Assembly (NCBI GenBank): GCA_940671915.1 | Contig: CALNVZ010001738.1 | Coordinates: forward strand, 1 to 64,000 | DNA from: Paracentrotus lividus | Lineage: Eukaryota > Echinodermata > Echinoidea > Camarodonta > Echinidae | DNA: 64,000 nucleotides | Direction: 5' to 3' | Shown: piece after piece, positions 45,851-57,480 of the stretch | How the letters are laid out: each line of letters begins with the position of its first letter | Numbering within the stretch: position 1 is the stretch's first letter | Notes under the pieces: model-generated | The model's input: only the letters and a program-made list of their open reading frames with translations | The model's database searches: none | What the model was told of the DNA's origin: nothing | Translations under genes and position numbers: made by a program

Positions 45851-46690
45851 TTATGTTATTCCGTAGGACTAAACTGCCAATTTTAATTTTCTGAAAATTT
45901 TGTGTTTTCCTACCTAATTCGCAAATTTTTCTCCAATTTGAGTGGCATATAGTGAAAAATGTCAGAAGAATTCACACTTAATAGTACTGCATCATGAATA
46001 TTTATTTCCTTTACCGTTTAAGGGTCTCAAATTGCACAAGAACTGGGAAAAAAGAAGGGCGGATAAATAAAATTCAGAAAAATATGGCGTTTTTATTTCC
46101 TTTTGGGCTAGAATATCAAAATTAATGAGTAAAAATGGTATTAAACATTGGAATGAATGAGAAATAAATGTCACATACCATTTAAATGTCTATTCAAGCC
46201 AATTATAGACTTTTAAAGGTAAAAATATACCCCAATTTAGTATTTTAACAGATGTATATGTTACTTCGACAACAGAGGGCGACAAACTCATTTTTATAAA
46301 TTTTCCAAACATGCTTTTAAATATCAACTTCAGATCACTATGAATGCATGTATGATCTAAAATTAAGAGAAATTTAGAAATTTAATAATTTTACAAAGGT
46401 AGTTTACTAAAACAGTGCGTTTTTATTTTTTTTAACAAGTGGATTTACCGCCCACTGACCGACTTGATTTGGACTAATCGTCTGCTTGAAATAAAAACAA
46501 ATGGCGCTGTGATATTTTTGTTCACATTTGACACATAACACAACCCTAGTCTAATATAAAAAAATATTGGTATACAACATATACAATTTCGGAGTTATGT
46601 ATTTTTTTAATGAAATAAATCCAATGGAAAAGGAAAAACACATATTTTGTAGTATGATTATAGGGAAAGTCTATAAGACCGTCGGGCTGC
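45851..46690. other. AT-rich spacer
   Basis: No gene, repeat or element ends were recognised. Confidence 0.4.
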
Positions 46691-47300
46691 CGTCTCGATA
46701 TCAGTAAGAATACTGATGGCAATTTTTTGTTGGAGTAGCATGACATCATACTTGGTGCCGGAATGCTTACATTTGACTGGAAGACATCGTCTATTTTCCG
46801 AACACCATCCATTTCAAAGGAGGAAAGTAATTTGCAATTAGTCTTGTATATGATATATCCTACATAGATTGAGAGGTGTAAATTATAATTGCAACTTCGA
46901 AGTAACTTATGTAAGCCTATCTCACCAGGTTCTTTGATCAAAACACAGTTTCTATCTGAGCGATAGTTGATTTTCTCCTTTTCTCCAATGGTTGTTGGAC
47001 CTTCAGAACAGTATGTGATATATTTAGTTGCTTCAAATTTATAGGGTCTCTGCTGTACAATTTTGTAGGAAGCGAACCCTTATCAACTTCAGAATGACAT
47101 CACCATCATCATCACTATCATGAAGTTTAAGTGTAGGCATTGATCGATCCATGTTCAGTTTAAAGTTATTCATGTCTTATTAGAATTCCAAATTGACACC
47201 ATGAAAAGTGTTTTATTTTGTTCAGAGACTTGAACTGTCTTGACCACATCGTGGAGCACATTTTCAATAAAAAAGAGATCAGAGACTTAAAGAGAAAAGT
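46690..47300 (-). pseudogene. Unidentified coding-like sequence
   Basis: The minus strand reads in frame over about 350 nt (YKIVQQRPYKFEATKYITYC, SDRNCVLIKEPGEIGLHKLL, then IDDVFQSNVSIPAPS and LISRRQPDGLIDFP). It is preceded in other frames by HDVVKTVQVSEQNKTLFMVS and LKLHDSDDDGDVILKL. The amino-acid composition is protein-like, unlike neighbouring noise, and the breaks are single-base. I do not recognise the family. It may continue from the exon-like piece at 47765-47890, with a repeat inserted between them. It could be a host gene exon, an old pseudogene or part of an unknown element. Confidence 0.4.
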
Positions 47301-47389
47301 GTTCGGTTATGAAGTGGGTGCACAGAAAATTTGCCTTTAAATTTATGCTGTTTAAGAATTATGGCTTTGTAAGTTATTGATGTTAAACA

Positions 47390-47764
47390 AACTGATTGCA
47401 AGCGCGAAGCGCGAACTGTTTTTTTTTTTTGGGGGGCTGAAAATTTTGCTGAGTTGATTTTGCATTGTATACCCCATTTAATAACAGCGAGCGCGAAGCG
47501 CGAGCCGAAAATAATGAGCTCAAACTTGGAGTTAATTGTACATTACAGACCCTTTTTAGTATCCGCGAGCGTGAAGCGCGAGCCGAAAAATTGGCGTTTT
47601 AAAGGACATACATGGAGTAAGAAGGGGCACATTTTAGTATTAAAAGTGCCCCCTTTTTATTACAAAAATGACATTTTTTTAGCTAAGAAAAGGGGCACTT
47701 AAAGGTGGATGACAAAGTGGGGTCACAGTGCCCTCCTGCCCCCCCCCCGGTTTCGCCGCCTCTG
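47390..47764 (+). repeat. GC-palindrome tandem repeat inserted in coding-like sequence
   Basis: Three units of about 80 bp, each with a form of GCGAGCGCGAAGCGCGAGCC (near 47403, 47489 and 47566), followed by AAAGTGCCCCC and ending CCCCCCCCCGGTTTCGCCGC. Same family as 17300-20560, in the opposite orientation. Confidence 0.65.
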
Positions 47765-47890
47765 AAGTGAGCCTTTCCCTGGTTGACGATGAAGATAATA
47801 TTCTTGATGGGCGATTTGAGCTTCATGTTTTGTATTGGACTTGACGTAGTCACTCTCTATTATGGGGTCTTGAACTGTAATGACACTGGA
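47765..47890 (-). pseudogene. Possible exon upstream of the unidentified sequence
   Basis: After a TTTCTTTGCTTAG acceptor-like site the minus strand stays open for about 42 codons (VIIVSSVITVQDPIIESDYV ... HQEYYLHRQPGKGS) up to the repeat boundary. Together with 46690-47300 it suggests one minus-strand gene cut by the GC-palindrome repeat. No family is recognised. Confidence 0.35.
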
Positions 47891-47905
47891 TACAATTATT
47901 ACCTA

Positions 47906-48350
47906 AGCAAAGAAATAGTGAAGAATTGACAAAAAAAAAAAAAAATAAATAAAAAATCACCAGACAGTGGAAGACAGAGGAATAGAAATAGAGATGGATA
48001 ATGTTTTATCTGATAATGCCCAATGTGGGGTTAGTTGGGGGTTCTTTTCGTAAGGTTAAAGCTTTATATTTGTATTCTGTAATAAGAAAGATGTATCGTT
48101 TAAATATAATTTGTATTGATTATATTACAATTTCATAAACTAAACAAATCAAACAAACAATTCCCTGTTTAAAGATATAATTGTGAGCTCTTCCCTTTTG
48201 CGCAATATATAAGGTGCATGCCAAATTTCATCGTAACTTCATGCCCCGGGTCAAAAAAGCTAGTTCAATATTTAAAAAAAATGTTTTATTCTGGTTCTGA
48301 TATTGGTATAATATACAGAGGGGAAAGGAGCACGCCTTTGAAATATGAAC
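47906..48350. other. AT-rich spacer
   Basis: No identifiable content. Confidence 0.4.
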
Positions 48351-48351
48351 A

Positions 48352-48580
48352 GTGGGGTGTAACACAAAGACTTACGATTGATCAAAAGTTACGATTTTTT
48401 TTTTTTTGTAACCTCATTTGAAAATCAGGTACAGTCATGGATTGGGATATGATTAAGAAAAGGGTTAGGGCTAGGGTTAGGATTAAGATGATCAACTTTG
48501 GAGCATCCTGTCCATGATGAGGCTACCGAGAAAAAAAATCAATCGTAACTTTTAATCAGTCTTTGTGTTACACCCCCCAG
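48352..48580. mobile_element. Small inverted-repeat element with telomere-like core
   Basis: GGGGTGTAACACAAAGACTTA at the left (48354) is mirrored by AGTCTTTGTGTTACACCCC at the right. The match extends about 60 bp through AAAAGTTACGATTTTTT. The loop contains AGGGTTAGGGCTAGGGTTAG (48459-48479), i.e. TTAGGG-type units. Confidence 0.6.
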
Positions 48581-49464
48581 ATCTGTTAATATTTGGTGTG
48601 TTGGGGGAGATCCGGTAGTGTATGTTTTCTTTATGTTTGTACGTGTCTCTTTGTGTTTGGAAATATGATGTAACGATTCATTCAATCAGCGATGTATCTA
48701 GGGGGGGGGGGTATTGTCTTTGTTTCCGTATTTTTTCACCATTCCATAATTAAAAACGTTTCTTGCTAGATATATTTAAGTTTTCAGTTCTATTCTTTCT
48801 ATCTAAATTTTTCTTTCGCGCAACGCGCTCTCAATGTGTTGTACGTTTTAAAATCACCTTTCCGGCTGCTAAAAGATAATCTATGTCTTATATTAAAAAC
48901 TCAATGTTTGTGATATTGAAACCAAGTTATACACCCATGACTTCCCAAAACCCCTCGATAATTTGGAAACCATTGATTTTAAATATATGGTAGCTTTTTG
49001 TCGGTTTTTGTTTTTTGTTTTTTGTTTTTTTTTGGTTGTTGTGTAGTTTTTTATTTTATTTTGTTCTTCCTCACCCCCCCCCCACACATTTTTAAAGGTT
49101 TTATTTCCTCAACATCTGCATGCTAACAATGTATACATTGTCAATACATATGTAGGAAATAGTGATACATGCACAACGTATCATAAAAGAAATGACTATA
49201 ATATTACAACTTGTATAGATTTTGGCGAGTGCGACGGGGGGCGGGGGGGGGGGGGGGGTTGGGGCTCAAAGTAATAAATGAAAATGCACGATATTGTCTT
49301 AAGAATGTGAAATATCAACTTTCTATTATTTCTGATCCACTTATGCATTTAGATTGTCCAAAAGATGATTTATTTGAGAGAATTTTAAAATCATTTTCAC
49401 AAACGTGTTTGTCGCCATCTGGTGTTGAAGTACGATTTCTAGGGATAATCCATGCTTATTTCTA
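48581..49464. other. Spacer with G-runs
   Basis: No gene. A run of about 20 Gs broken by one C lies at 49236-49258, and a short CGCAACGCGCTCTC form of the GC-palindrome near 48817. Confidence 0.4.
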
Positions 49465-50099
49465 TAGGGTGACGCACTTAAGTATGCATACCCTATGCAT
49501 TATGCAATGCTGCTCTCTCTCCGTAACCGTATATCCAATCAGTCTGAAAATATGGACTATTAATCCTGAGGTGTCTGCCTACATGACATGACAATTTGTT
49601 ATATTTGAGGAAACTTTTCATGGATTTACAGCTGTTTTTCTTATGCCAGTACTTTGAGCTTGTTTTGGCAGGATTGGAATTTTCACTGTGACCCTGCTGG
49701 ATCGTCAAATTGGCATGAAACAAGAGGGTAAAAAGAAGGGGAAAAAGAAAAAAGAGAAAGAGGGTAATTGAACTGAAGCAAGTAAAGCATCAGAGAAGTT
49801 TCAGATATTAAATAGAAGTAAAAGATTTTTTACAGCCAACTTTGCTAAGAAGAAATGTCCTTATCTCTCAGGCATCAAGCGTAAGTCAAGGAAGAGCAAA
49901 TTGACTATCCAAACAAAACAAAAAATGAATATTATGAATGCCCCAAAAAATACTTAAGTAAGATTATGGATATGATTCTATTAGATCTGTTCTTTGTTGT
50001 TAAAAACAAATTATGAAGTTTCGTAAAAAAAATATGGAAATTATGGACACTCTTTCAAGTTAATGCCATAGGGTATGCATACTTATCTGCGCCACCCTA
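49465..50099. mobile_element. TA-flanked MITE, TAGGGTG termini
   Basis: TAGGGTGACGCACTTAAGTA at the left is mirrored at the right (TACTTATCTGCGCCACCCTA), the match running about 35 bp to ACCCTATG. TA on both sides. 635 bp. Plus-strand fragments inside (for example TCACAAACGTGTTTG near 49398) give no transposase. Confidence 0.65.
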
Positions 50100-51572
50100 T
50101 ATATCTAACAAGCTAGAAATTGTTATATTGATGATGTAAGATATATGTGCTTAAATTATACAACTTGAACTACAATTGTATGGTAATAAAGTGTCTTTTC
50201 AATTCGAAATTTTAGCTCAAACAAAGGAAATGGACTCGTTTTTAAACATTCATTTTTTTAAAAGGATTTTTTTTTCCACAAAATGACCCCCATAGAGTAA
50301 AAATAATAAAATTTTTGTGATGAAATGTTACTAAGAATGAACTAGTATGTCATTTCTGTATATTTAGATTAAAAATTGTATTCAGAATTTGATTTGAGGA
50401 GGAATACAAGGCATTTTATTATTGGGCCAATATGTCGCCCCCTAAAAACGATCCTTATGCATGGTTATTGGGACCATAGAACCACATCCAGACTGACGAG
50501 CCGTAAAGGGCCTGTCCCACAGAAGGCGATCGTTGTGGCGACAACCTACGAACTACTTTTTAGTACCCATCGACACCTTGCGCAGGTCCAATCGCCTATA
50601 AGATCGTGATTTATCGCGTCTGTCGCCAAAAAATACGGAGCAAAATTCTATTCGCCGCTGGTTTGTCAACAAGTTCAACAATAGCCGGCGTCAGAGGGGT
50701 TGACGTCAATGACCGTAGCCTGTCTTTTTTGACGCGACAAGGTGCTATCGTAGATTGTCGCCAGATAGAACATGTTTAGCAGAGCGGAACGGCGGCCAGT
50801 TGTAGGTTGCCGCGCTCCAGCGTACGTTGCACGCATCGCTGAACCGAACACCCAGTGAAATTTAAGCCGCTACGGTCTTTGTCGCCACCTCCATTCACCA
50901 AAATCAGGATCGGTCTCCCATTCAGATACTGTACAGTCGCCGCTAAATTTTCAAATTTTCAAAAATCAGGGACTGAGAGGACTATCACGAACCTAAAGGC
51001 GACGACGGGCCGCCATTAGGTAAAAAACACTCGATCGCCTGTGTCAGTCGCAAGGTTCGCCACAGTGCGCAAGTTCATATTTTGGTTGATTTTAAGCTGC
51101 GACAAAAGAAGTCGAGCCGCGACATGCGCGAAGGTCGAGGCTATTGTATTATCGGATACCAGCTATTGTTAGCCTATTGTTTGCATTGAAGCAAGTCGTT
51201 GTCGTAGCCTATCGTAGACAGAGTCGTAGCTACGTATATGATCTTCAGTCATCTACGATTCTGACACGATTCTGGCAGGTTCTTTACACTATGCTTAACG
51301 ACCTCTTGTTCCATTTATCGTTTAACTAAATCTTTAACTTCCTGTATAGCATTAGGGTGGATACGCCTATAGGGTAGATTAATTGGGAAGTGCCACTGAT
51401 TCTACTAGATTAATTCCAGTGTATTCTGTTCAGTCGGATCGCTGTATTAAATGAAATCAATTTTGAATTTTAGACATAATTATATTACTGCTACTAAAAG
51501 GTTTTACCTTCAACTATCTTGCTGCTAACCAGTCAACTGTGTCTTTGATTTAATGACCATTTCATCACAACA
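50100..51572. other. Spacer; GTCGC-rich region and LINE 5' region
   Basis: 50505-51300 starts AAAGGGCCTGTCCCACAG and is dense in GTCGCC/GGCGAC words on both strands, which resembles an inverted-repeat element of unknown type; no matching right end was found. From about 51340 the sequence is probably the 5' untranslated region of the LINE that follows. Confidence 0.4.
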
Positions 51573-54451
51573 ATGAGTCATTCCTGGGGAACCCTCATTC
51601 CTCTCCTGGGATTTCTATACCTTGTACTTGGCAATCACAAGGAGCTAGTGAATGGATCTATTCAACATATTGTGACAGTGAATGATCATCGCTTTCATCA
51701 ATACACTGGAAGGACAATACCCTATTATAGTAACTCTACATCCACTTTTAGGCTGCTACTGGTTAAGGCAGGGGACATTCAACCGAACCCTGGCCCAGTT
51801 CAAACTGGCCGTGATGATATTCATCATAGGCAAGCTTCACGTTTGGACCCTAGTAAGGAAAATGGATCCACTATATCTGGCCAACAACCTCTGCATGTAC
51901 ATCGAGACAAACCATTCATCTCTTACGACAGATCCACTCTATTTGACTTGCAAAATTCTACTACTAGAATTGAACCAGGCTTATGGTCCACTCTTCGATC
52001 TTTGAGAATAGCAGCTAAACCCCCGACGAGACGTGGTTCAAAGGGTGGAAGGTCAAGACGAAGACGCCAAGCTGTAAAGTGTCAAAGCATCGCAGATCAA
52101 CACAGCTCTGTAAATAATGATTTGCCTATGTGTCGGTTTGCCCTCTGGAATGCAAGGTCAGTGAATTTGAAAACACCAGAGATATGTGAATTTGTAATAA
52201 GCAACAACATAAATGTCCTTGCCTTAACTGAAACCTGGCTTTCAGGTACCTGTAAAGATGATAGAGCCATTGCTGACTTGATGGGATGTCTTCAGAAATA
52301 TGACTTCCATCACACTCCTCGCAAAGACCGTTCGGGTGGAGGAGTAGGGGTCTGCATAGAGAAAGGTTTCCAGGTACATGAATATCACTCGAGGCAGTTT
52401 ACGTCATTTGAACATACAGATCTCTTACTTAGTTCGAAAGAGAAGTCGCCGCTTCGTCTAATATTTATATATCGTCCTCAAAGAACTGAAGCAGGTCGCT
52501 CGACTACTCAAATATTCTTTTGATGAGTTTTCTTCTTTACTGGAGCAGAATGCCGTGTATCAAAATCGTGTGATGCTTGCAGGTGATTTTAATTTTCATG
52601 TTGACAACCCGTCTGACAGAGATGCATCCCACTTTCTTGAGATGATAAGTTCAGTGAATTTGAAACAACATGTTACTGCACCGACCCATCGCAGCGGACA
52701 TACGCTGGATCTTGTGCTGACACGCGAAAGTGATAATTTCATCTCTGGGCTCGATTATACAAGCTATCTCCCATCTGACCACTGCGCTGTGATCTGTTCT
52801 CTGTCAATTGGAAGACCTGCAAAGCTGAGAACAGTGGTTAAGTTTAGGAAACTTTGCAACATCAACGTGGATACTTTTCGTGAGGACATCCGTCAATCTG
52901 AGTTATTTACATCTCCTCCAGATGAGCCTGAGCACCAGATCAAGCTATACGACTCTGTCCTCGCAAGTCTTCTTGAGGTACATGCACCGTTGATTACTCG
53001 AAGGATTCTGCCGCGTCCTCATGCCCCATGGTTCCACGATGATCTTCATGACTTAAAACAAGAACTCAGACGTCTAGAGCGGAGATGGCGTTCCACCAAG
53101 CTGGAGATCCATCGTCAATTCTTCAAAACGGCTTGTTGTGACTATAAGAAATCACTCACTGCTTATAAGAGAGAATACCATCTTAGACAGTTTGAGGACT
53201 GTAATTCCCGAGAGTTGTTCCGTAAATTTGATAAGATGTTCAAGCATAGATCCTCTCTGATACTTCCTACAACTGATTCATGTTCTTTACCAGAACGTTT
53301 TCAGAGTTTCTTTACCAACAGGGTTAAACAAATATCTGATGATTTGTCTGATATTCAAGGTGATCAAATTGTAATTCAAGATGAGTCACATAATGGTGTT
53401 AATTTCTTTAGGTTTAGGGTAGTAAGTTGCAGTGAAATTGAGACAGTTATTAGGGCTCAGCATCAGCATCCTATGATTTGGATCCGGTGCCTACATTTCT
53501 GGTCAAGACATGTCTTAGTGAGCTTGTTCCTTACATTACACTCATCATTAATAAGTCTTTTGAAGAAGTTATTTTTCCTAACGGTCCCAAGAATGCTTTT
53601 GTGTTTCCTCTTCTGAAGGGATCAAAATTAAACCCAGAAGAGGTGAAGAATTATCGTCCAGTTACAAATCTGTCATTTATTGGTAAAACTATTGAAAGAG
53701 CTGCTGTACTCCAGATACAGCAGTATTTGTCAGATAACAATCTTCAATCCTCCATTCAGTCTGCGTATAGATCATTTTATAGCTGTGAAACAGCTCTGTT
53801 AAAAGTATCCAATGATATTCATTCTTCTTTGGACAAAGGTTATGAAACTATTTTAGTATTGCTAGATTTTTCTTCGACGTTTGATACGATCAGACATGAT
53901 ATCTTGTTACAGAGGTTGAAGCACAGGTTTGGCATTACAGGCCATGTTTACAGTTGGTTGGTGATAGGAAACAGAGAGTTGTAATAGATGGATTAAAATC
54001 ATCCGTTCATGTACCATGCATTGGTGTTCCCCAAGGGTCTGTAGTTGGACCGATGTTATTTACTATCCAGAATTCTGCTGCTAGATTGACTACATGTACT
54101 AAGAAATACACTCACATAACGCCTGTCCTTAAGCATTTGCATTGGCTCCCGGTTAAATCACGTATATCATTCAAGATACGTCTATTAACTTTCCAATGTC
54201 TTAACTCAATGGCACCAGATTATCTTAACTCTTCCTTGAAAAAGTATACTCCTTCCCGTAACCTTAGATCTGCTGAGAGAAGTCTTCTCCAATGTTCTAT
54301 CAGCCACACTAAGTTCTATGGTGATCGTTCATTTGCTCATGCTGCCCCTCTACTTTGGAATGATATCCCTTCTAACTTGAAAAATTCTTCCTCAGTATCT
54401 CAGTTTAAAGCACTTCTCAAAACACACTTATTCAAAAAACATTTCTTGTGA
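51573..54451 (+). pseudogene. LINE polyprotein: N-terminal 2A-like motif, endonuclease, RT lacking catalytic box
   Basis: Blocks: 51573-52523, 52555-53465, 53478-53960 and 53954-54451, in shifting frames. The N-terminus has a hydrophobic stretch (LIPLLGFLYLVLG, residues 8-20) and then LLLVKAGDIQPNPGP (residues 61-75). GDIQPNPGP at 51771-51797 fits the 2A ribosome-skipping pattern, with Gln in place of Glu. APE endonuclease follows (WNARSV, LTETWLS, GGGVGV, AGDFNFH, DHCAVICS). RT begins NYRPVTNLSF, LDFSSTFDTIRHD, GVPQGSVVGP, but after PMLFTI the sequence jumps to QNSAARLTTC. The FADD/YADD box and thumb are therefore deleted. The C-terminus (LHWLPVKSRI, APLLWNDIP) is typical of L2/CR1. Catalytically dead. 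Confidence 0.85.
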
Positions 54452-54583
54452 ATCACAGTTTGACTAATTTCCCAGTCTTTTCTTCCCTTTCTCTCCCTCT
54501 TCTTTTCGTAAAAGCTCATAGAGACGCCTAAAATTGGAAGTGATACGCGCTTTATAAGAACCGTACTATTATTATTATTATTA
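51573..54583 (+). mobile_element. CR1/L2-type LINE with internal deletion
   Basis: The coding body runs to 54451, followed by a short 3' region with GATACGCGCTTTATAAG and an ATT microsatellite tail (54568-54585), the standard form of L2/CR1 3' ends. The 5' border is not sharp and no target duplication was found. Confidence 0.75.
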
Positions 54584-54614
54584 TTCATCTGTTGTGTTAA
54601 TGGCATGTGGAATT

Positions 54615-54926
54615 TCATCGTAAAGAACCAATATCGAAATCATCTTTAGAAAATATATCATGATATTTCCTAATTAAATTACCTACTTTTTCTTGTTCTA
54701 AAACACTTAACTTTGAAGGTAATACTAATCCTGGAGGGATTTCATACTGTTCTCCATTCTGAAAAGTAAAAATATGGCTACCACTATCTTGACTTTGATC
54801 TGAGGCCAGATGATCGGTATTATCTTTATTTATTACATCATTCGGACCCAATGCATCAGTACATGTGAAAAGGGTTAGAATATACAAGCTAAGAACAAAT
54901 TCCAGACAGGATAGTTTTAAGTCCAA
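54615..54926 (-). pseudogene. Gypsy pol segment just upstream of RT
   Basis: The minus strand encodes IPPGLVLPSKLSVLEQEKVG followed by LIRKYHDIFSKDDFDIG, the conserved linker between protease and RT of Ty3/Gypsy polyproteins. Protease and RT themselves are missing. The segment downstream of this linker in such elements is found at 45563-45850 in the same orientation, so both may come from one element split by about 8.7 kb of later insertion. This is inference. Confidence 0.65.
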
Positions 54927-54929
54927 ACA

Positions 54930-55110
54930 ACAATAAATGTATCTTTATTCTAAGACTCTTGAATCAAAACCATAGCTGCCGCTAGCTTTTCCCAAAGTCA
55001 CTTCCTTCTCTACACAGTCTGTTCTCCTAATCACAAGGTAACCCGAACACTCGAGTGCTAACAATTATGTGTGCACGTACTTGATATCTAATCCGTTAAA
55101 TTCTCCCCCA
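54930..55110 (-). other. Possible Gypsy LTR
   Basis: On the minus strand GGTGGGGGAGAAT (a polypurine-tract-like run) is followed by about 180 bp with an AATAAAGATACA polyadenylation-type signal, the usual make-up of a Gypsy 3' LTR. It lies about 900 bp downstream of the pol stop at 56044. No second LTR copy is in the window, so this is unproven. Confidence 0.3.
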
Positions 55111-56043
55111 CCAAAATAACCCTATATGGGTTTGTTATTTTTCTCCTTTTTTTTTCTTTCTTACTACTCTTCCTTCGTAGTACCAGCACCTATGTAAAAC
55201 AATCAATAGCCATATATAACACAACTATAATCATACATGTAAATCCTTGCAACATGTGAACGAAACAAATTTGCATTGCACGCACTACAACGCAAAATCT
55301 GCACAACTATGCATATCAAAAAATGGTACCTGCAGAACATGTATTATACAGTACATCCACACTTTTCTAAACAACTTATAATTGCCAGTGATATACAAGG
55401 TAATGATACTACTATCTCAAAATGCTGCTTTATGAAACATACCATATTGTCTAGAGGCTAAACTTTTAAGAACACTTGAAACATCCCAGCACAGCTGTAA
55501 GATGATCCATTACATGATGTTTGACAAAGATAAAACAAGGATCACTTTACAATCCAAAGGTCGATAGTAAATAGAGTCTACAGCATATAAAACATTCCAA
55601 CAATGATAACTATCAACACATTTCCTTTTTTCCACTTAATAGCCTGTTTAAATTTGGGTCTGGATCATCTAGATTTAAGCATATCCAAATAATATTTACC
55701 AATGTGTAACCCCAAATCTTTGAGATAATTCTGTTTTACATGTATATATATGTCATTACATAACATGGTATAGAAGCAATGTGTAGCTACATGAACAGCA
55801 CTGTTACATTGTAAGGAAGTGATGAGAAATCTGATAAATTACATACACCTGTACATTATCACCCAATATCTTTACATTTTAACTGTCAATAAATCATGCA
55901 AAACATGTTTATAGGCATAAAGTATTTCACAATAATCAATATCAAGTTCAATGTCAAATGTCCAATGTTCAACGTTCAATGTTCAATGTTCAATGTTAAA
56001 AAAATGAAGTGGATCAGTCCTCCTGTTCAAATGTCCCACAAAA
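55111..56043 (-). other. Presumed 3' untranslated region, with a heptamer repeat
   Basis: No gene. 55946-56000 holds several GTTCAAT heptamers in tandem. The rest is AT-rich and unrecognised. Confidence 0.4.
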
Positions 56044-57450
56044 TTACTGACACAATTTTAGTTGGTCCACATGAACTATGCGAACGACCTTTTTGTTTTG
56101 TTCGTTCACCACTTCGAAATTCACTGGTGTCAGTTTCTTTTTCACAACGTACAAATCTGACCAGCGTGGGGCCAGTTTCGACATGAAGCACTTCTTGGCA
56201 TTGGAGATTGGGAAGGTCTTTATGCGCACATGATCTCCTTCCTTTATCTGAACCTCGCGACGCCTTTTGTCATAGTTCCGCTTAGCGTTTCCCTTGGCTA
56301 GTGCGCTACGACGAGCCGTGTCCTCATTGCTGGGTGGGACTACACCATCAGAAACGTCATTCGGTAGTTTATTGCAGAGGGGTNNNNNNNNNNNNNNNNN
56401 NNNNNNNNNNNNNNNNNNNNNNNNNNNNNNNNNNNNNNNNNNNNNNNNNNNNNNNNNNNNNNNNNNNNNNNNNNNNNNNNNNNNNNNNNNNNNNNNNNNN
56501 NNNNNNNNNNNNNNNNNNNNNNNNNNNNNNNNNNNNNNNNNNNNNNNNNNNNNNNNNNNNNNNNNNNNNNNNNNNNNNNNNNNNNNNNNNNNNNNNNNNN
56601 NNNNNNNNNNNNNNNNNNNNNNNNNNNNNNNNNNNNNNNNNNNNNNNNNNNNNNNNNNNNNNNNNNNNNNNNNNNNNNNNNNNNNNNNNNNNNNNNNNNN
56701 NNNNNNNNNNNNNNNNNNNNNNNNNNNNNNNNNNNNNNNNNNNNNNNNNNNNNNNNNNNNNNNNNNNNNNNNNNNNNNNNNNNNNNNNNNNNNNNNNNNN
56801 NNNNNNNNNNNNNNNNNNNNNNNNNNNNNNNNNNNNNNNNNNNNNNNNNNNNNNNNNNNNNNNNNNNNNNNNNNNNNNNNNNNNNNNNNNNNNNNNNNNN
56901 NNNNNNNNNNNNNNNNNNNNNNNNNNNNNNNNNNNNNNNNNNNNNNNNNNNNNNNNNNNNNNNNNNNNNNNNNNNNNNNNNNNNNNNNNNNNNNNNNNNN
57001 NNNNNNNNNNNNNNNNNNNNNNNNNNNNNNNNNNNNNNNNNNNNNNNNNNNNNNNNNNNNNNNNNNNNNNNNNNNNNNNNNNNNNNNNNNNNNNNNNNNN
57101 NNNNNNNNNNNNNNNNNNNNNNNNNNNNNNNNNNNNNNNNNNNNNNNNNNNNNNNNNNNNNNNNNNNNNNNNNNNNNNNNNNNNNNNNNNNGGTGCAGTT
57201 CCTGAGGAACAACCATACAACCGTCGTCCTTTCTAATTAGTATGTTGTTCTTCAGTTCATATTGACCAGAAATGCGACTGTCCACACCCTCTTTGTCGAA
57301 GGCCTGGAGAATGGGAAGAAGGTGGGGGTCACGTCGTTGTGCATCCTGGAGAAGCTTCTCATCAAAGCTCAAAATCTGACGGGGAAAGTCTGAGTCGTGA
57401 GGTCCTGGGGTAACATCTTTTCGGCAGCCTGAACAGGTGTAGATATCCAT
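56044..57450 (-). pseudogene. Gypsy integrase region, interrupted by assembly gap
   Basis: The minus strand continues the pol of 57481-58723. The start reads MDIYTCSGCRKDV (second half of a PHD-type finger), then the region before the integrase zinc module (QRRDPHLLPILQAF, NILIRKDDGCMVVPQ). 808 Ns replace the zinc module and catalytic core. The C-terminal part resumes with NYDKRRREVQIKEGDHVRIK, APRWSDLYVVKKKL and VRIVHVDQLK and stops at 56044. The frame is open on both sides of the gap. The missing core cannot be judged. Confidence 0.75.
56384..57191. other. Assembly gap (808 N)
   Basis: A run of N lying entirely inside the Gypsy integrase. Open frames listed across it are artefacts of N translation. 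Confidence 0.97.
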
Positions 57451-57480
57451 CCTCTCCGCCTCCTCCTGAGTGATACCAAC

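Noticed and set aside
46990..47300. Intact novel gene on the minus strand
   Set aside because: At least two single-base frame changes and a repeat insertion; listed only as coding-like remnant.
56294..57236. Frames of about 300 codons across the N gap
   Set aside because: They consist almost wholly of translated N and carry no information.
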